Assembly (NCBI GenBank): GCA_050633265.1
Contig: JBOEGE010000001.1
Location: forward strand, 310,001 to 374,000
Source of the DNA: JBLHZY01 sp050633265
GTDB taxonomy: Bacteria > Pseudomonadota > Alphaproteobacteria > Rhodobacterales > Rhodobacteraceae
DNA length: 64,000 bases
Reading direction: 5' to 3'
Shown piece by piece: positions 27,384-36,391 of the stretch. A model generated the notes under the pieces. That model was given only the letters and a program-made list of their open reading frames with translations, was not told where the DNA came from and searched no databases. Made by a program: the position numbers and the translations under genes. How positions within the stretch are numbered: position 1 is the stretch's first letter; each line of letters opens with the position of its first letter.

Positions 27384-28300
27384 GCGCCGCAGGTTCAGCC
27401 GCCCAATCCGCGCCCAATCGCCCGGTGCTTGCCGCCCTTTGGATGATCGGCGCGCTGATCGGCTTTTCCTCCATGGCGATTGCCGGGCGCGAGCTGGCCG
27501 CGGGGCTTGATACATTCGAGATCATGTTCTACCGCTCCGGTCTTGGGCTGGTGACGATCCTTTTGGTCTCCTCCGCCTTTGGCACGCGTCACACGATCAC
27601 AGCCCGCGCCATGCCCCTGCATTTCGCCCGCAATATCAGTCACTTCATCGGCCAAAACCTCTGGCTCTATGCGCTAACATTGATCCCGCTGGCGCAACTT
27701 TTCGCAGTTGAATTCACCTCTCCGGTGATCGTTGCCCTGCTCGCGCCGCTCTTGCTGAATGAGCGGATGAGCGCGATGCGCGCCCTCACAGCAGCGCTTG
27801 GCTTCATCGGCATTTTGATCGTCGCCAACCCCTTTGATGGCGCAGGGCTCTCCCCCGGGGTCATCGCTGCGATCCTCTGCGCCTTTGGCTTTGCCGGCTC
27901 GATCATTTTCACCAAAAAGCTCACCAGCCAAGCGCATGCTTCGGTGACCTGTATCCTCTTTTGGCTCTCGGTGATCCAGCTTGGCCTTGGTGCGATCTGC
28001 GCAGGCTTTGATGGCGATATTGCTTTGCCAACGTTTGAGCAGCTTCCATGGCTTGCGTTGATCGGGCTTGCCGGGCTTGGCGCGCATTTCAGCCTGACAA
28101 CGGCGCTATCGCTCGCGCCCGCCACAGTGGTGATCCCGGTCGATTTCCTGCGCCTGCCGCTCATTGCCATAATCGGGATGAACTTCTACGCAGAACCCTT
28201 TGCAATCAATGTCTTTATCGGGGCCGCGCTGATCTTTGGCGCGAACTATATCAACATCCTGCGCGAGGCCCGCGCCGCCAAAAAACCGCGCCCTAGCTAA
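27380..28300 (+). CDS. EamA/DMT family transporter
   Basis: 306 residues with ten hydrophobic segments arranged as two EamA repeats (first ~18-150, second ~160-295). It belongs to the drug/metabolite transporter superfamily; such proteins often export amino acids or other small metabolites. It is coupled by a 4-base overlap to the ABM-fold gene. The substrate is unknown. Confidence 0.88.
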   Translation: MSAAGSAAQSAPNRPVLAALWMIGALIGFSSMAIAGRELAAGLDTFEIMFYRSGLGLVTILLVSSAFGTRHTITARAMPLHFARNISHFIGQNLWLYALTLIPLAQLFAVEFTSPVIVALLAPLLLNERMSAMRALTAALGFIGILIVANPFDGAGLSPGVIAAILCAFGFAGSIIFTKKLTSQAHASVTCILFWLSVIQLGLGAICAGFDGDIALPTFEQLPWLALIGLAGLGAHFSLTTALSLAPATVVIPVDFLRLPLIAIIGMNFYAEPFAINVFIGAALIFGANYINILREARAAKKPRPS

Positions 28301-28349
28301 GCGCAAATATCGGATTGCGGCGCGCCATTAACGGGCCTAGCGTGCCCAT

Positions 28350-29267
28350 ATGATTGCCCAAAAACAAATCAGCCTCGCCGCTTGGATCGGCCTTGGATTG
28401 CTTGCCCTGATCTGGGGCGGCTCTTTTATGGCCAATGCAGTTATGCTCAAAGAAATGAGCGTTTATTGGATCGTCGCCTCGCGGGTCAGCCTTGGCGCGC
28501 TGGTGCTTTGGATCTATGTGATCGCGCGCGGTTATCGCTTGCCTCGCGGCGCGCGCATTTGGGCCGATTTGCTGATTATGGGGCTGTTTAACAATGTCGT
28601 CCCCTTCATTCTGATCGCTTGGGGCCAACAGCATATCGCCTCGGGCCTCGCCTCGATCCTCAATGCCGCCACGGCCTTTTTCGCCATCATCATCGCGGCC
28701 ATTGTCTTTTCTGATGAGCGGCTGACCGCGCGCAAAATCGCCGGGGTTTCGCTTGGCTTTGGCGGTGTTGTGCTGGTGATTGGGCTGAGCGCGCTGAAGG
28801 GCTTTTCGCTTGCCTCCATCGGCCAGCTCGCCGTTCTGGGCGCGGCCGTTTCTTATGGGCTTTCGGCCACTTTCGCGCGCGCGCGCCTCTCCGGCATCCG
28901 CCCCGAAATCGCAGCGACAGGCATGCTGACCTGCTCCTCACTGGTGATGATCCCGCTGGCCTATGCGATCAGCGGCGCGCCAAACCTCGCGCTCACCAGC
29001 CAGACACTCATGGCCACCCTCTACCTCGCGATCCTCTCAACCGGCATCGCTTATCTGCTCTATTATCGCATCCTTGCCGCCGCCGGCACAGGCAACACAG
29101 CCCTCGTCACCCTGCTTGTCACGCCGGTTGCCGTGGCCCTTGGCGCGCTGCTTTTGCGCGAAAGCCTCGCCCCCCAAGCTTACGGCGGCTTTGCCCTGAT
29201 CGCCCTTGGCATGCTTGTGATCGATGGGCGGCTCTTGCGCATTTTCGCACGCGAAGATCGCGCCTAA
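28350..29267 (+). CDS. EamA/DMT family transporter
   Basis: 305 residues, ten predicted membrane helices and the EamA pattern (LALIWGGSFMANAVMLKE at the start; RESLAPQAYGGFALIALGMLVIDGR at the end). It lies 49 bp after another EamA gene, but the two share only general family resemblance, so recent duplication is unlikely. The substrate is unknown. Confidence 0.9.
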   Translation: MIAQKQISLAAWIGLGLLALIWGGSFMANAVMLKEMSVYWIVASRVSLGALVLWIYVIARGYRLPRGARIWADLLIMGLFNNVVPFILIAWGQQHIASGLASILNAATAFFAIIIAAIVFSDERLTARKIAGVSLGFGGVVLVIGLSALKGFSLASIGQLAVLGAAVSYGLSATFARARLSGIRPEIAATGMLTCSSLVMIPLAYAISGAPNLALTSQTLMATLYLAILSTGIAYLLYYRILAAAGTGNTALVTLLVTPVAVALGALLLRESLAPQAYGGFALIALGMLVIDGRLLRIFAREDRA

Positions 29268-29327
29268 CATTGACCCCGCCCCAATCCGGGCGCTACCAAG
29301 GGGGCAAGAGCAGGTAAGGGCGCGAAA

Positions 29328-30206
29328 ATGATCTATAAAGACGCAAAAAGCTGGCAAAACGCGGCGCAAAAACGGGTGATGCTGTTTGGCATGTCGGGCC
29401 TTGGCAAAACCTATGTCTCGACCATGCTGCGCGAAAGCCGCGCCTGGTTTCACTACTCCGTCGATTACCGGATTGGCACGCGCTATATGGGCGAACATAT
29501 CGCCGATAATTTCAAAGCCGAGGCGATGAAAAATCCCTTTCTGGCCGAGCTGTTGCGCAGCGATAGCATCTATGTTGGCTCCAACATTACCTTTGAAAAC
29601 CTCGCCCCGCTCAGCACCTATCTTGGCAAGCCGGGCGATCCGGCGCGCGGCGGATTGCCGATCGCAGAATACCGCAAACGCCAAGCCCAACACGCCACGG
29701 CCGAGATCGCCGCCCTGCATGACAGCGCCCATTTCATTGAGCGCGCCGATAAGCTCTATGGCTATCAGAATTTCGTCTGCGACAGCGGCGGCTCGATCTG
29801 CGAAGTGGCTGATCCCTTTGCAGATCACGATCCGGTGCTGCAAGCGCTTGCCGACACAATGCTGCTTGTGTGGATTGAGGGCTCGGACGCCCATACCGCC
29901 GAGCTGATCCGCCGCTTTGATCGCGCGCCCAAACCGATGTATTATCAGCCCGAGTTTCTTGATGCCGCTTGGGAGGAATACCTAAGCGAAAACAATGCTG
30001 TTGAGGACGACGTTGATCCAGATAGCTTCATCCGTTGGACCTATGCGCGCGCCCTTGCGCATCGCCAGCCGCGCTATGAAGCCATGGCCAAACGCTACGG
30101 GATCAAAGTCTGCGCAGAAGAGATCGCCGCGCTCAAAACCCCTGCTGATTTCGAAGCCCTGATCGGGCGCGCCATCACCCGCAGGCTTGAGAATGCGGGT
30201 GACTAA
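29328..30206 (+). CDS. P-loop ATPase-like protein of unknown function
   Basis: 292 residues. A Walker A motif (GMSGLGKT, 21-28) follows a short N-terminus; further conserved-looking stretches are YRIGTRYMGEHI, ENLAPLSTYLGKPG, FVCDSGGSICEVAD and LLVWIEG. AAGGGCG precedes the ATG. No membrane segments are seen. I recall such proteins annotated only as ATPase in Rhodobacterales. It sits between transporter genes and metA; kinase-like activity is possible but not shown. Confidence 0.8.
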   Translation: MIYKDAKSWQNAAQKRVMLFGMSGLGKTYVSTMLRESRAWFHYSVDYRIGTRYMGEHIADNFKAEAMKNPFLAELLRSDSIYVGSNITFENLAPLSTYLGKPGDPARGGLPIAEYRKRQAQHATAEIAALHDSAHFIERADKLYGYQNFVCDSGGSICEVADPFADHDPVLQALADTMLLVWIEGSDAHTAELIRRFDRAPKPMYYQPEFLDAAWEEYLSENNAVEDDVDPDSFIRWTYARALAHRQPRYEAMAKRYGIKVCAEEIAALKTPADFEALIGRAITRRLENAGD

Positions 30207-30265
30207 CCCTATCTCACCCCTCTGTAAGCCCCATTAAGCCCAACCAACAATACCGGATAAACCTG

Positions 30266-31192
30266 ATGCCGATCACCCTGCCCGAAAACCTGCCCGCCTT
30301 TGATGTTCTCTCCAATGAGGGCGTCATGGTGATGGGCGTGGGCCGCGCAGCAGAGCAGGAAATCCGCCCCATTCGCATCGGTCTGCTCAACCTGATGCCC
30401 AAGAAAATCCAGACCGAAAACCAGTTTGCCCGCCTCATCGGCGCAACCCCTCTGCAAATCGAATTCAGCCTGATCCGCATGTCGGATCACGAGGCCAAAA
30501 ACACCGCCGCGGAACATATGGAAGAGTTCTACCGCCCCTTTTCCGAAGTCCGCGCCACGGGTGAAAAATTCGACGGGCTGATCATCACTGGCGCCCCGAT
30601 TGAGCATCTCCCCTTTGAGGAGGTGACCTATTGGGATGAGCTGACGCAGGTTTTTGAATGGACCCAGAGCCATGTGCATTCGACCATGGGCGTCTGCTGG
30701 GGCGGCATGGCGATGATCAACCATTTCCACGGCACGCCCAAACACATCCTGCCCAACAAATTGCTCGGCTGTTATCGCCACCAAAACCTTGCGCCAAGCT
30801 CGCCATATCTGCGCGGCTTCTCCGATGATTTCGTCATCCCCGTGAGCCGCTGGACAGAGATGCGCCAAGCCGAGATTGATGCCGATCCCGCGCTGATCAC
30901 CCTGCTTGGCTCGGATGAGGTTGGCCCCTGTCTTGTCCAAGATCCAGAGCATCGCGCACTCTATATTTTCAACCATCTGGAATACGATAGCCTGACCCTG
31001 AAAGAGGAATACGACCGCGATATTGCGGCCGGAAAGCCGATTGATGTGCCGCGCAACTACTATCCGGATGATGATCCTAGCCAATTGCCGATGAACCGCT
31101 GGCGCAGCCATGCGCATCTTCTTTATGGCAATTGGATCAATGAGATATACCAAACGACCCATTATGATCTGGCCAAAATTGGCACAGTTTAA
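30266..31192 (+). CDS. metA: Homoserine O-acyltransferase MetA (probably acetyl-CoA dependent)
   Basis: 308 residues. Catalytic C144 (GVCWGG) and the FNHLEYDS segment holding the catalytic His/Glu pair match the MetA family, which makes O-acyl-homoserine for methionine synthesis. The residue equivalent to E. coli Gly111 is Glu113 (GAPIEHLPFEEV). Published work on the family ties Glu there to acetyl-CoA use and Gly to succinyl-CoA, so an acetyltransferase is predicted despite the usual succinyltransferase label. Confidence 0.95.
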   Translation: MPITLPENLPAFDVLSNEGVMVMGVGRAAEQEIRPIRIGLLNLMPKKIQTENQFARLIGATPLQIEFSLIRMSDHEAKNTAAEHMEEFYRPFSEVRATGEKFDGLIITGAPIEHLPFEEVTYWDELTQVFEWTQSHVHSTMGVCWGGMAMINHFHGTPKHILPNKLLGCYRHQNLAPSSPYLRGFSDDFVIPVSRWTEMRQAEIDADPALITLLGSDEVGPCLVQDPEHRALYIFNHLEYDSLTLKEEYDRDIAAGKPIDVPRNYYPDDDPSQLPMNRWRSHAHLLYGNWINEIYQTTHYDLAKIGTV

Positions 31193-31292
31193 CCCACGCC
31201 TTTGAAAGCAGCCCCCCGCCAAGGCCGCGTTTGCACCCAAAGACAATAAGCGCAATACTCGCCCCATCCGCCCCGATCCACAGAGGCCACAT

Positions 31293-32162
31293 ATGACACT
31301 TCCCTTTGACGGCGCCATCAGCGCATTTTTCCAAAACGACACGCCAGAAGAAATGCGCAAAGCGATCGAAGAGAGCGACAAAAAGGAAATCCTCTCGGGC
31401 ACATATCCCTATGAACGCTGGCTGAAAAAATCCGACTATGAGGAGCAAATGAAAGCCTTGCAGCTTCAGCTTGTGCGCCTGCAAAGCGATATCAAAGCCA
31501 GCGGCAAACGGGTTGTGATCCTCTTTGAGGGGCGAGATGCTGCCGGAAAAGGCGGCACAATCAAGCGCTTACGCGAGAACCTTAATCCAAGAAACGCGCG
31601 GATCGTGGCCCTGCCCAAACCGACCGAAGATGAAAGCACCCAGTGGTATTTTCAGCGCTATGTGGAGCATCTGCCCAGTGCTGGCGAAATGGTGATTTTT
31701 GATCGCAGCTGGTACAATCGCGGCGTGGTTGAGCATGTCTTTGGCTTTTGTGATGCGCCGCAGCGCAAGCGGTTCTTTCACCAGCTTCCCGAATTTGAGG
31801 ATATGATCGCCTCTGAGGGCATCACCCTGATCAAAATCTGGCTCAGTGTTGGGCGCGCCGAACAGCTGCGCCGCTTTATCGCGCGCGAAAGCGATCCGCT
31901 CAAACAGTGGAAACTCTCTTGGATTGATGTTGAGGGGCTCAAGAAATGGGATGCTTATACCGCCGCCATCGCCGAGACATTCGAACGTTCGCACCGCGAT
32001 GTGACCCCTTGGACGATCATCCGCTCAGACGATAAATTTCGCGCCCGCATTGCCGCGCTGCAAAGCATTCTGCATGTGATCGATTTTGACGGCAAAGACA
32101 CCGATAAAATAGGCGCGATTGATCCGAAAATCTGCGGCGGGCCGGACATCTGGCATGCATAA
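31293..32162 (+). CDS. ppk2: Polyphosphate kinase 2
   Basis: 289 residues with Walker A EGRDAAGKGG (80-88), the lid module after it (KRLRENLNPR), and Walker B VIFDRSWYNR (134-143). Single-domain PPK2 enzymes use polyphosphate to phosphorylate nucleotides; length and motifs point to the nucleoside-diphosphate-using class. Its 3' end overlaps the tetR start by eight bases. Confidence 0.94.
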   Translation: MTLPFDGAISAFFQNDTPEEMRKAIEESDKKEILSGTYPYERWLKKSDYEEQMKALQLQLVRLQSDIKASGKRVVILFEGRDAAGKGGTIKRLRENLNPRNARIVALPKPTEDESTQWYFQRYVEHLPSAGEMVIFDRSWYNRGVVEHVFGFCDAPQRKRFFHQLPEFEDMIASEGITLIKIWLSVGRAEQLRRFIARESDPLKQWKLSWIDVEGLKKWDAYTAAIAETFERSHRDVTPWTIIRSDDKFRARIAALQSILHVIDFDGKDTDKIGAIDPKICGGPDIWHA

Positions 32163-32772
32163 ACGCGGCTACCATCACGGCAATCTCAAACAGGCATTGA
32201 TCGATGCGGCGCTGATCCTGATTGAGGAAAAAGGCCCAACCGGCTTTACCCTCTCAGAGGCCGCCAAACGCGCCGGTGTCACCCCGGCCGCCGTCTATCG
32301 CCACTTTGCCGGGCGCGAAGATCTGATCGCCGAAATTGCCCGCCAAGGCTATGAAATCTTTGCCGATTTGATGGAATACGCCCGCGCCAAAGGCGATCCA
32401 TCCCCGCTTGCCGCTTTTGAGGCCACCGGGCGCGCCTATCTTGCCTTTGCGCGCAAACATCCGGGCCATTATATCGCGATGTTTGAAAGCGGCATCTCGA
32501 TCAATCGCTCACCCGAGCTCAATTTGGTTGCCACCCGCGCGCTTGGCGTGCTTGAGGGCGCCGCGGCCGAGCTATCCAAGCAAATCCCGGCAGACAAACG
32601 CCCACCGGCCGCGATGTTCTCGGCTCATATCTGGGCGCTCAGTCACGGGGTGGTTGAGCTGTTTGCGCGCGGCTCACCGGGGACCAAAAGCCCCTTCCCG
32701 CCAGAGGATCTGCTTGAAACGGGCATCGGGATTTACCTGCGCGGGCTTGGCCTGATCTCACCGGATAAATAG
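32155..32772 (+). CDS. TetR family transcriptional regulator
   Basis: 205 residues from the ATG at 32155 (MHKRGYHHGNLKQALIDAA), inside the ppk2 3' end. The N-terminal HTH (GFTLSEAAKRAGVTPAAVYRHF) is clear, followed by a ligand-binding domain of the WHG type (HIWALSHGVVELFARG). No strong ribosome binding site is visible, so translation probably depends on ppk2. It converges on the ABC operon 4 bp away. Confidence 0.92.
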   Translation: MHKRGYHHGNLKQALIDAALILIEEKGPTGFTLSEAAKRAGVTPAAVYRHFAGREDLIAEIARQGYEIFADLMEYARAKGDPSPLAAFEATGRAYLAFARKHPGHYIAMFESGISINRSPELNLVATRALGVLEGAAAELSKQIPADKRPPAAMFSAHIWALSHGVVELFARGSPGTKSPFPPEDLLETGIGIYLRGLGLISPDK

Positions 32773-32776
32773 CCGC

Positions 32777-33886
32777 CTAATCCGCGCCAAACACCACCAA
32801 AGATCCCGCATCCCAAGCGATCCGCGCCCGTGCGCCGCGCGCCAAAACCTCGCGCCCAACCAGGTTTTTCATCGAGATTGTCAGCGTCGCCGCACCCGCG
32901 CCCTGCGCAAGCCGCATCTCATAATAGGTCATATCGCCGTAATACGTGACCTCGATCACCTCGCCCTCAGTGACCTCGCGCGTGGTTTGCTCGTCTGGCG
33001 CCAGGATCGAAAGCGTCTCTGGGCGAATGCCGATGCTGGCCGCGCCCGGAGCGATCCCCCCGGGGCATTGCTCTTCGCTGATCTTTGCCGCACCAAGCCC
33101 TTCAACCAAAACATTGATATCGCGCCCATCCGTGATCTCAACCGTGCCGGGCAAAAAGTTCATCACCCCGATAAATTCCCCAACCCGGCGGCTGATCGGG
33201 CGGCGATAAAGCCTTTGCGGATCAGCGAGTTGCGCGATTTCACCGTCAAACATTACCGCAATGCGATCCGACATAATCAACGCCTCTTCCTGATCATGGG
33301 TGACCAGAATAAAGGTAATCCCCACATGGCGCTGAAGGCGGCGCAGCTCGCGCTGCATCTGATCGCGCATCTTTTTATCCAGCGCCGAGAGCGGCTCATC
33401 CAGCAGCAAAACTTTCGGCTTGAGCACAAGCGCCCGCGCAAGAGCAACCCGCTGGCGCTGCCCGCCAGAAAGCGCCGAGGCCGCCCGCGCGCCAAAGCCG
33501 GTAAGCCCAACCATTTCAAGCGCTTCCTCAACCAAGCCCCGCTTATCCGCGCGGCTCAGATCGCTGCGTTTGCGCAGCCCAAAGCCAACATTCTGCGCCA
33601 CATTGAGATGGGGAAAAATCGCATAGGACTGAAACACCATATTGGTCGGGCGTTTATTGGCCGGCACCCCTTCCATATCCGCGCCGCCAATCATCACGAC
33701 CCCGTCCGAGACATCCTCAAACCCCGCAATCACCCGCAAAAGCGTTGTCTTGCCGCAGCCTGAGGGGCCAAGCAGAGAGAAGAATTCCCCCGCTGCGATC
33801 TCAAGATCAATGCCCCGCAACGCGTGATAATCGCCATAGAATTTCTGCACATCCCGAAGCGAAATGATCGGTTTTTCAGCTGTCAC
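32777..33886 (-). CDS. ABC importer ATPase, polyamine type (PotA-like)
   Basis: 369 residues with Walker A GPSGCGKTT, signature LSGGQRQRVALARAL, Walker B LLLDEPLSALDKK, and a C-terminal TOBE domain (~290-365). This is the spermidine/putrescine-type importer ATPase. It is the last gene of a five-gene minus-strand operon, overlapping the upstream permease by four bases. The substrate cannot be deduced because no binding protein is encoded here. Confidence 0.92.
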   Translation of the reverse strand: MTAEKPIISLRDVQKFYGDYHALRGIDLEIAAGEFFSLLGPSGCGKTTLLRVIAGFEDVSDGVVMIGGADMEGVPANKRPTNMVFQSYAIFPHLNVAQNVGFGLRKRSDLSRADKRGLVEEALEMVGLTGFGARAASALSGGQRQRVALARALVLKPKVLLLDEPLSALDKKMRDQMQRELRRLQRHVGITFILVTHDQEEALIMSDRIAVMFDGEIAQLADPQRLYRRPISRRVGEFIGVMNFLPGTVEITDGRDINVLVEGLGAAKISEEQCPGGIAPGAASIGIRPETLSILAPDEQTTREVTEGEVIEVTYYGDMTYYEMRLAQGAGAATLTISMKNLVGREVLARGARARIAWDAGSLVVFGAD

Positions 33887-34704
33887 AGGAAGCCTCCAGT
33901 TTGCTCTCCACCTGCGCGCGCAAGCCCGCGGCGGCGGAAATATTCAGCGATGATAAGAAGCAGGATCGAGGCGACCACAAGGATCGTGCCAAGCGCCATA
34001 ACGGCGGGCAATTGCTTGGGAAAGCGCAGCATCGACCAAAGATAAACCGGTAGCGTCGGCTCGCTTGAAGAGAGGAAAAACGCGATGATGAACTCATCCA
34101 TCGAGATGGTGAAAGAAATCAGCAAAGCCGATATAATCCCCGGCATCACCAGCGGCAAAGTGATCAAGCGAAAGGTCGAAAACCGCGTCTCACCAAGATC
34201 AATCGCCGCCTCTTCCATTGCCCCATCAAGCGCCCCAAAAGCCGACGTTAGGATCGCAATCGCAAAGGGCGTACAGATCAGCGTATGGCCTGCGATCACC
34301 GCCCAAAGCCCGGTATCAAGCCCGGCGCGCAGGATCACAACCAGCAGGGAGACCGCAACAATAATTTCCGGCAAAACCAGCGGCAACATAATGAAACCCA
34401 TGATCGGGCGCTGGCCGAAAAAGCGCTTTCGCGTTGCCGCCATCGCCCCGCAAACCCCTAATATCGTGGCACAAATCGCTGATGTCACCGCCACAAAGAG
34501 CGAGCTTTTCACCGCCCCGTGCAGCGCGTCAATCCCTGCCAGCTCGCCAAACCATTTGCCAGTAAACCCCGAAAGCGGAAAGGCAATCACCGTTGCATCA
34601 TTAAAAGCAAACAGCGGCAAAAGCAGGATCGGCGCATAGAGAAACAGCAGATAGGCCCAAGCATATCCGCGCAGCCAGCCGCCCTTGCCCTTGCCCCATT
34701 TCAT
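33883..34704 (-). CDS. ABC importer permease (PotC-like)
   Basis: 273 residues, six membrane segments and the EAA coupling loop (EEAAIDLGETRFSTFRLITLPLVMPGI). It pairs with the upstream permease as the second membrane half of a polyamine-type importer. Four-base overlaps on both sides tie it into the operon. Confidence 0.92.
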   Translation of the reverse strand: MKWGKGKGGWLRGYAWAYLLFLYAPILLLPLFAFNDATVIAFPLSGFTGKWFGELAGIDALHGAVKSSLFVAVTSAICATILGVCGAMAATRKRFFGQRPIMGFIMLPLVLPEIIVAVSLLVVILRAGLDTGLWAVIAGHTLICTPFAIAILTSAFGALDGAMEEAAIDLGETRFSTFRLITLPLVMPGIISALLISFTISMDEFIIAFFLSSSEPTLPVYLWSMLRFPKQLPAVMALGTILVVASILLLIIAEYFRRRGLARAGGEQTGGFL

Positions 34705-35588
34705 CGACTGCGCACCTTGCCAAAAACCCGCCCCATCGCCCAGACAAACACCAATGCGATCATCCCAACAATCAGCATCGCAAGAACCGCAAGCGCGGCC
34801 CCCATCGGCGCATCATTGAGCCGCAGAAATTGCGTCTGAATCATATTGGCAATCATCAGCCCGCCCGGCCCACCGACCAATTTTGGCGTGATATAATCGC
34901 CAATGGTCGGAATAAAAACAATCAAAGAGGCCGCCACAACCCCGGGCATCGCCAGCGGCAAAGTCACCCGGGTAAAAGCGCGCAAACGGCTCTCGCCCAG
35001 GTCGCGCGCCGCCTCGAGAAGCGCGCGATCAATCTTTTCCAGCGCCACATAGATCGGCAGGATCGCAAAAGGCGCATAAGCATGGGCCAGCGTGATCACC
35101 ACCGCATTGGCATTGTAAAGAATAAAGCTGAGCGGCTCCTCGATCAGGCCCGAAACCGTAAGCCCTGAATTGAGCACGCCGTTATAACCAAGGATCACTT
35201 TCCACAGAAACACCCGGATCAAATAGGAGGTCCAGAACGGGATGGTGATCAGAAAAATCCAAAGCGATTTGCGCGGCGCAGGCACATGAAACGAAACGAA
35301 ATAAGCGATCGGAAATGCCGTGATCACGGTTACAAATGTCACCACGCCAGAGATGGCCAAAGAGCGCGCCATCAGCTCGTGATAAATCGGCTGGGTGAAG
35401 GCTTTGATGTAATTGGCAAGCGTTAATTCCGTATCGAAACTGCGAATTCCCGTTTGCGTCCAAAAGCTTATCCAGATGATCGCGCCAAGCGGAATGGCCA
35501 AAAGCAGCAAGGCATAAAGCGCCACAGGGCTGATGATCGCGATCCCGCGCGCCTGATCCGAGCGGGCAAACCTGGCAAATCTCATCAC
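34701..35588 (-). CDS. ABC importer permease (PotB-like)
   Basis: 295 residues, six membrane segments with the coupling loop EAARDLGESRLRAFTRVTLPLAMPGV. It starts inside the 3' end of the GNSH-protein gene (ATGA at 35585-35588), which is unusual company for an importer. Confidence 0.92.
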   Translation of the reverse strand: MMRFARFARSDQARGIAIISPVALYALLLLAIPLGAIIWISFWTQTGIRSFDTELTLANYIKAFTQPIYHELMARSLAISGVVTFVTVITAFPIAYFVSFHVPAPRKSLWIFLITIPFWTSYLIRVFLWKVILGYNGVLNSGLTVSGLIEEPLSFILYNANAVVITLAHAYAPFAILPIYVALEKIDRALLEAARDLGESRLRAFTRVTLPLAMPGVVAASLIVFIPTIGDYITPKLVGGPGGLMIANMIQTQFLRLNDAPMGAALAVLAMLIVGMIALVFVWAMGRVFGKVRSR

Positions 35589-36391
35589 AGCTCCCCCTGC
35601 AAAACCGCCGCCTCAAAGGCATCCAGAACCTGCGCGCCATAATCGGTATTCCCGTGCAACCGATCCCGCTTTGGATGCGCCGCACCGCCCCCGGTTAGTC
35701 TTTTCGACCCTTGCATAAATTTGCTCTGGGTAAAGATGCCCTCAATGCGGGTCTTTTCTGGCTGGGGCACAAAACCAAGCCCAAGCTCGGCGCAGACCGC
35801 GCTGACCTGCGCTTCAAACTGCCCCATCAGCGCATCCCCATCGCCCATCCGGGCCGTATAGCGAAAGCCCTCATAGCCCTCTTTATCTTGGCGCACGGTG
35901 ATGTCCAAATTCGGCTGCGGCAGCACCCAAGCCGGCTGCCCGGTGACCTCATGCAACCGCTTGGCCAGATGCAATGCGCTGGTCTTGGCAAGCCGATCGC
36001 GCAGGTCTTGCTCAAAACAGGCGCGCGAGCGCAGCGGGCGATTGTGCTTTTCAATATCCGCCAAGGCTTTCACCGATGGCAGCCCAAGATAGACCCCGGC
36101 GCGATAGCTCCAAATCGCCGTTTGAACGCTCAGCTTTTGGCCAATAACCGCAAAGAAATCATAGCTTTGCAGCGGAATGGCCGCGATCCCATTCACGCTT
36201 TCAAGCGCATCGCGTGTTGCCTCATTCTTGGGCCGGATCGCCACCCCATCAAAGGTGCAGCCCCACCAATTGCCCCCCGGCATTCCGAAGAAATCCAGAT
36301 CCATACCGCCCCAGCGACCCGGCTCTGCGCGCCAAGCGCCCATCAAAGCCGCCACATGAGAATTGCCGATGATACAGCCGCGTTTCTTCAT
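35585..36391 (-). CDS. GNSH/SGNH-like protein of unknown function
   Basis: 268 residues, with no signal peptide or membrane segment. It opens KKRGCIIGNSHVAALM, a GNSH variant of the SGNH block I nucleophile motif (S11), and ends near DRLHGNTDYG, which could supply the distal Asp/His of such a fold. Esterase or acyltransferase activity is therefore possible but not proven. It overlaps the GSCFA gene and the PotB-like permease gene by four bases each. Confidence 0.8.
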   Translation of the reverse strand: MKKRGCIIGNSHVAALMGAWRAEPGRWGGMDLDFFGMPGGNWWGCTFDGVAIRPKNEATRDALESVNGIAAIPLQSYDFFAVIGQKLSVQTAIWSYRAGVYLGLPSVKALADIEKHNRPLRSRACFEQDLRDRLAKTSALHLAKRLHEVTGQPAWVLPQPNLDITVRQDKEGYEGFRYTARMGDGDALMGQFEAQVSAVCAELGLGFVPQPEKTRIEGIFTQSKFMQGSKRLTGGGAAHPKRDRLHGNTDYGAQVLDAFEAAVLQGEL

